A stretch of 64,000 bases of DNA from Microbacterium sp. HD4P20 (GTDB taxonomy: Bacteria; Actinomycetota; Actinomycetes; Actinomycetales; Microbacteriaceae): the NCBI RefSeq assembly GCF_019449275.2, contig NZ_JAHZQZ020000014.1, positions 1 to 64,000 on the forward strand, given 5' to 3'. The notes under the pieces were generated by a model. It was given only the letters and a program-made list of their open reading frames with translations. It did not search any database and was not told the origin of the DNA. The position numbers and the translations under genes are program-made. Below, piece by piece: positions 62,574-64,000 of this stretch; positions within the stretch are counted from its first letter, which is position 1, and each line of letters begins with the position of its first letter.

Positions 62574-63262
62574 GCCTTTCCGGCGATGTCGTCGACGACG
62601 CGCAGGGTCCCGTCTCATCCGCGACCGGACGCCCGCTCACCAAGCGTGGCGAGGCGACGCGGCGGCGCCTGCTCGAGGCCGCGGAGCTCGTTTTCGCCGA
62701 ACAGGGCTACCACGAGGCATCCATCGTCAAGATCACCGAGCGCGCCGGCATCGGCCTGGGGACGTTCTACCTGTACTTCGACAGTAAGCAGGCCATCTTC
62801 GAGGCGCTGGTGCTGGATCTGAACCGCCGCGTGCGCCACTCGATGTCGGAATCCATGGCGGGGGCGTCGTCCCGCCTCGAAGCAGAGCGCGCCGGGTTCG
62901 CGGGGTTCTTCCGGTTCACCGCCGAGCACCCTGCGCTTTATCGCGTCGTGCGCGAGGCGGAGTTCGTCTCTCCCGAAGTGCTGCGGCTGCACTACACGCG
63001 CATCGTCGAGGGCTACGAGGCGGGACTGCGGTCCGCTCAGGCCGCCGGAGACGTGGACCGCGCCCTCGATCCCGAGACGACGGCGTGGGCACTCATGGGG
63101 ATGGGAGAGCTCATCGGCATGCGTTTCCTGCTGTGGGAGCGGGATGCCGACGGACGGCCGCCGTCGCAGCTGGATCCCGTCGTATTCGCCGGCATGACGC
63201 GGTTCATCGACAACGCGCTCGCGCCGCGGCCCGGAGCCGCGCAGGGGGAGGAGCAGGAATGA
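62570..63262 (+). CDS. TetR-family transcriptional regulator
   Basis: 230 aa. N-terminal HTH: RRLLEAAELVFAEQGYHEAS, IVKITERAGIGLGTFYLYFD with SKQAIFEALV, then a ligand-binding C-terminal half. In the middle of the operon, so it probably represses the operon and is relieved by an acyl-CoA or acid. Strong GGAGG site upstream. Overlaps both neighbours by 4 nt. Confidence 0.92.
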   Translation: MSLSGDVVDDAQGPVSSATGRPLTKRGEATRRRLLEAAELVFAEQGYHEASIVKITERAGIGLGTFYLYFDSKQAIFEALVLDLNRRVRHSMSESMAGASSRLEAERAGFAGFFRFTAEHPALYRVVREAEFVSPEVLRLHYTRIVEGYEAGLRSAQAAGDVDRALDPETTAWALMGMGELIGMRFLLWERDADGRPPSQLDPVVFAGMTRFIDNALAPRPGAAQGEEQE

Positions 63263-64000
63263 GCGACAACGACCTCGCCGGCCGGCGAGCACTCGTCACG
63301 GGCGGCGCGAGCGGGATCGGGTTGGCGTGCGCGCACGAGTTCGCAGCACGCGGGGCCCACGTGATCATCGCCGACCTCAACGCGAATGCCGCGACGGATG
63401 CCGCCGCCGAGGTGGGCGGTGAGTCCTGGGTCGTCGACCTCGCCGACACCGCGGCGCTCGACGAGGTCGCACTCGACATCGACATCCTTGTGAACAACGC
63501 CGGCATCCAGCGTGTGAGCCCGATCACCGACTTCGACCCCGACGCGTTCCGGCTACTGCTGCGTCTCATGCTCGAGTCGCCGTTCCTGCTGGTGCGCGCG
63601 GCGCTGCCGGCCATGTACGAGCGTGGCTGGGGGCGCATCATCAACGTCTCGAGCGCCCACGGTCTGCGCGCGAGCCCGTTCAAGTCGGCCTATGTCGCTG
63701 CAAAGCATGGGCTCGAAGGACTGTCGAAGGTCACCGCCCTCGAGGGCGCGCCGCACGGTGTCACGAGCAACTGCATCAATCCCGCGTATGTGCGCACGCC
63801 GCTGGTCGAGAAGCAGATCGCCGACCAGGCGAAGGTGCACGGCATCCCCGAGAGCGAGGTCGTCGAGAAGATCATGCTCACCGAGACGGCGATCAAGCGG
63901 CTGGTCGAGGCCGACGAGGTGGCCTCGCTCGCGGGGTGGCTGGCGTCCGACAAGGCCGGAATGGTCACCGGCGCCTCGTACACGATGGACGGCGGATGGA
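63259..64000 (+). CDS. 3-hydroxybutyrate-dehydrogenase-like SDR (runs off the window)
   Basis: At least 247 residues. ALVTGGASGIGLACAHEFAA (NAD site), NNAGIQRVSPITDF, catalytic Ser in NVSSAHGLRASPFK and YVAAKHGLEG, and a late KIMLTETAIKRLVEADEVAS, which matches the family of D-3-hydroxybutyrate dehydrogenases. It would oxidise a 3-hydroxy acid. The frame is open at 64000; only the last ~10 residues appear to be missing. Coupled to tetR. Confidence 0.88.
   Translation, partial: MSDNDLAGRRALVTGGASGIGLACAHEFAARGAHVIIADLNANAATDAAAEVGGESWVVDLADTAALDEVALDIDILVNNAGIQRVSPITDFDPDAFRLLLRLMLESPFLLVRAALPAMYERGWGRIINVSSAHGLRASPFKSAYVAAKHGLEGLSKVTALEGAPHGVTSNCINPAYVRTPLVEKQIADQAKVHGIPESEVVEKIMLTETAIKRLVEADEVASLAGWLASDKAGMVTGASYTMDGGW

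Noticed and set aside
1..64000. CRISPR arrays, insertion sequences, rRNA or an origin
   Set aside because: No repeated spacer pattern, transposase, inverted terminal repeat pair or rRNA-like block was recognised.

Overview
The window is a high-GC actinobacterial chromosome segment, most likely from Microbacteriaceae (Microbacterium-like). Evidence for this is the DUF222/HNH endonuclease, DUF3039, LigD plus Ku, the prfB-ftsE-ftsX-smpB-ssrA order, a compact Tad pilus operon, and the many start codons that sit 6-9 nt after a TANNNT -10 box (leaderless type). Assignments rest on motifs read by eye; no database search was run.

Layout. 0-7.5 kb: HNH protein, small conserved proteins, an EcsC-like protein, a sugar-type nucleotidyltransferase, an ABC-2 exporter pair whose ATPase has a long acidic Pro/Glu N-terminus, and a DUF3039 protein. 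7.5-18.2 kb: housekeeping genes pncB, murI, rph and rdgB, then a CocE-type hydrolase, a CDF metal exporter, divergent ligD/ku (non-homologous end joining), a DedA protein and tRNA-Leu. 18.3-24.5 kb: a tad operon (tadA, tadB, tadC, pilin-like, two TadE-like, TadG-like), a Cys-rich small protein and a RIO-type kinase preceded by a 20-codon leader ORF and hairpins. 24.6-31 kb: a large secreted subtilase, a divergent HTH regulator and an MFS transporter. 31-36 kb: prfB, ftsEX, smpB, a SIMPL protein and tmRNA.

36-38.1 kb, just after tmRNA, is an accessory patch with an unrecognised 196-aa protein, a tiny membrane peptide, an orphan protein resembling the GyrA coiled-coil tip, and an HTH-only LuxR remnant. 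38-47 kb is a mixed metabolic and regulatory region: amine oxidase, a WYL regulator broken by a 2-nt deletion, a VOC protein, MFS with HxlR, an isochorismatase-like hydrolase, YaeQ, a CGNR protein, a SRPBCC protein and a phytoene-desaturase-like oxidoreductase. 47-50.7 kb carries the most unusual pair: NhaA fused to a thioredoxin/DsbA domain, followed by a thioredoxin-reductase-like flavoprotein that has an N-terminal cNMP-binding-like domain and lacks the redox CxxC. 50.7-56 kb: phosphotransferase, SDR, DUF2231, a manganese catalase frameshifted by 2 nt, a lipoprotein, a HisN-type phosphatase and tRNA-Lys.

56.2-64 kb is one tightly coupled operon: a branched-chain-type ABC importer (binding protein, two ATPases, two permeases), an acyl-CoA synthetase, a TetR regulator and a 3-hydroxybutyrate-dehydrogenase-like SDR that runs off the window. 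Together these suggest uptake and CoA activation of an organic acid rather than plain amino-acid transport.
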